DNA from: Clostridiales bacterium UBA1779
Lineage (GTDB): Bacteria > Bacillota > Clostridia > Oscillospirales > CAG-272
NCBI GenBank assembly: GCA_002314565.1
Contig: DCGL01000110.1
Span: 306 to 6,527, forward strand
DNA: 6,222 nucleotides
Direction of reading: 5' to 3'
Position 1 is the first letter of the stretch. The number at the start of each line of letters is the position of its first letter. The notes under the pieces are model-generated. The model did no database searches. It saw only the letters and a program-made list of their open reading frames with translations, and was not told the origin of the DNA. Of the stretch, positions 6,080-6,222 are shown one piece after another. The translations under genes and the position numbers were made by a program.

Positions 6080-6108
6080 ATTGTATCAAATTATTCTGCG
6101 TTTTGCAA
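6080..6108 (-). promoter_or_regulatory. Predicted promoter of the FRG gene
   Basis: On the - strand, TTGCAA (6108-6103, 4 of 6 consensus) lies 17 bp before TACAAT (6085-6080, 5 of 6). TG one base before the -10 (TGATACAAT) adds an extended -10 motif. Transcription would start near 6073, giving a leader of about 117 nt that contains the three 26-bp repeats. No other promoter-like pair of similar quality was seen between the gene and the window edge. Confidence 0.65.
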
Positions 6109-6112
6109 GAAA

Positions 6113-6187
6113 ATTCGGTGAGTTAATTTGCCCGAAATTGGCTTCCATACCTCATTTTGAATTCTTGCTGATTTATTCGGTGAGTTA
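6113..6187. repeat. 13-bp direct repeat pair in the AT-rich right flank
   Basis: ATTCGGTGAGTTA occurs at 6113-6125 and again at 6175-6187, 62 bp apart, just upstream of the FRG promoter. The surrounding 6109-6222 stretch has no convincing reading frame, RNA gene or terminator on either strand. The pair could be an upstream regulatory site, remnants of a short duplication, or chance in AT-rich DNA. Confidence 0.45.
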
Positions 6188-6222
6188 TTTCTTCTGCTTT
6201 CGCCGTTCGTACCCCACTAAAA

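Overview
The window looks like chromosomal DNA from a gut-type Clostridia bacterium (Lachnospiraceae/Oscillospiraceae-like Firmicutes). The basis is a mid-range GC content, purine-rich ribosome binding sites, textbook sigma-A (TTGACA/TATAAT) promoters, Gram-positive-style proteins (SanA/YdcF family, BrnQ, cytoplasmic GH30, lipoprotein), and a CCTTCCCC...GGGGAAGG...GACGGATGAGG element of the kind scattered through gut Clostridia genomes. The assignment is inferred from sequence style; no marker gene is present.

Layout. (1) 1-405 (+): the 3' part of a SanA/YdcF-like (DUF218) envelope protein gene, cut by the window edge. It converges on brnQ across a strong bidirectional hairpin terminator (437-465). 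(2) 486-1844 (-): a complete BrnQ-type branched-chain amino acid transporter. (3) 1845-2046: a divergent control region. Two consensus promoters, one per strand, are arranged with exact dyad symmetry around one 14-bp palindrome that supplies both -35 boxes. (4) 2047-3351 (+): a glycoside hydrolase family 30 enzyme without a signal peptide. It is followed after 29 bp by (5) 3381-4922 (+), a large lipoprotein with a low-complexity stalk, a beta-sandwich-like domain and a propeller-like C-terminal half. These two probably form an operon. (6) 4923-5152: a repeat cluster with four 21-bp direct units, a two-hairpin REP-like element and an inverted copy that forms a bidirectional terminator. (7) 5153-5956 (-): an FRG-domain protein. 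Its leader holds three tandem 26-bp imperfect repeats, and a good promoter lies upstream. (8) 6109-6222: AT-rich DNA with no recognisable gene, only a 13-bp direct repeat.

How the parts work together. BrnQ and the GH30-lipoprotein pair are transcribed away from each other from overlapping promoters that RNA polymerase probably cannot occupy together, so the two units may be coupled by promoter competition or by a regulator of the shared palindrome. The GH30 enzyme would act inside the cell on imported beta-glycosides, while the lipoprotein sits on the outer face of the membrane; its function is unknown. The FRG gene is a separate transcription unit and the most accessory-looking part of the window. 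FRG-domain genes often occur in phage- and defence-related contexts, but no second defence gene is visible here. I do not see a clear multi-gene novel system. The most unusual structures are the symmetric divergent promoter and the FRG gene with its repeated leader.
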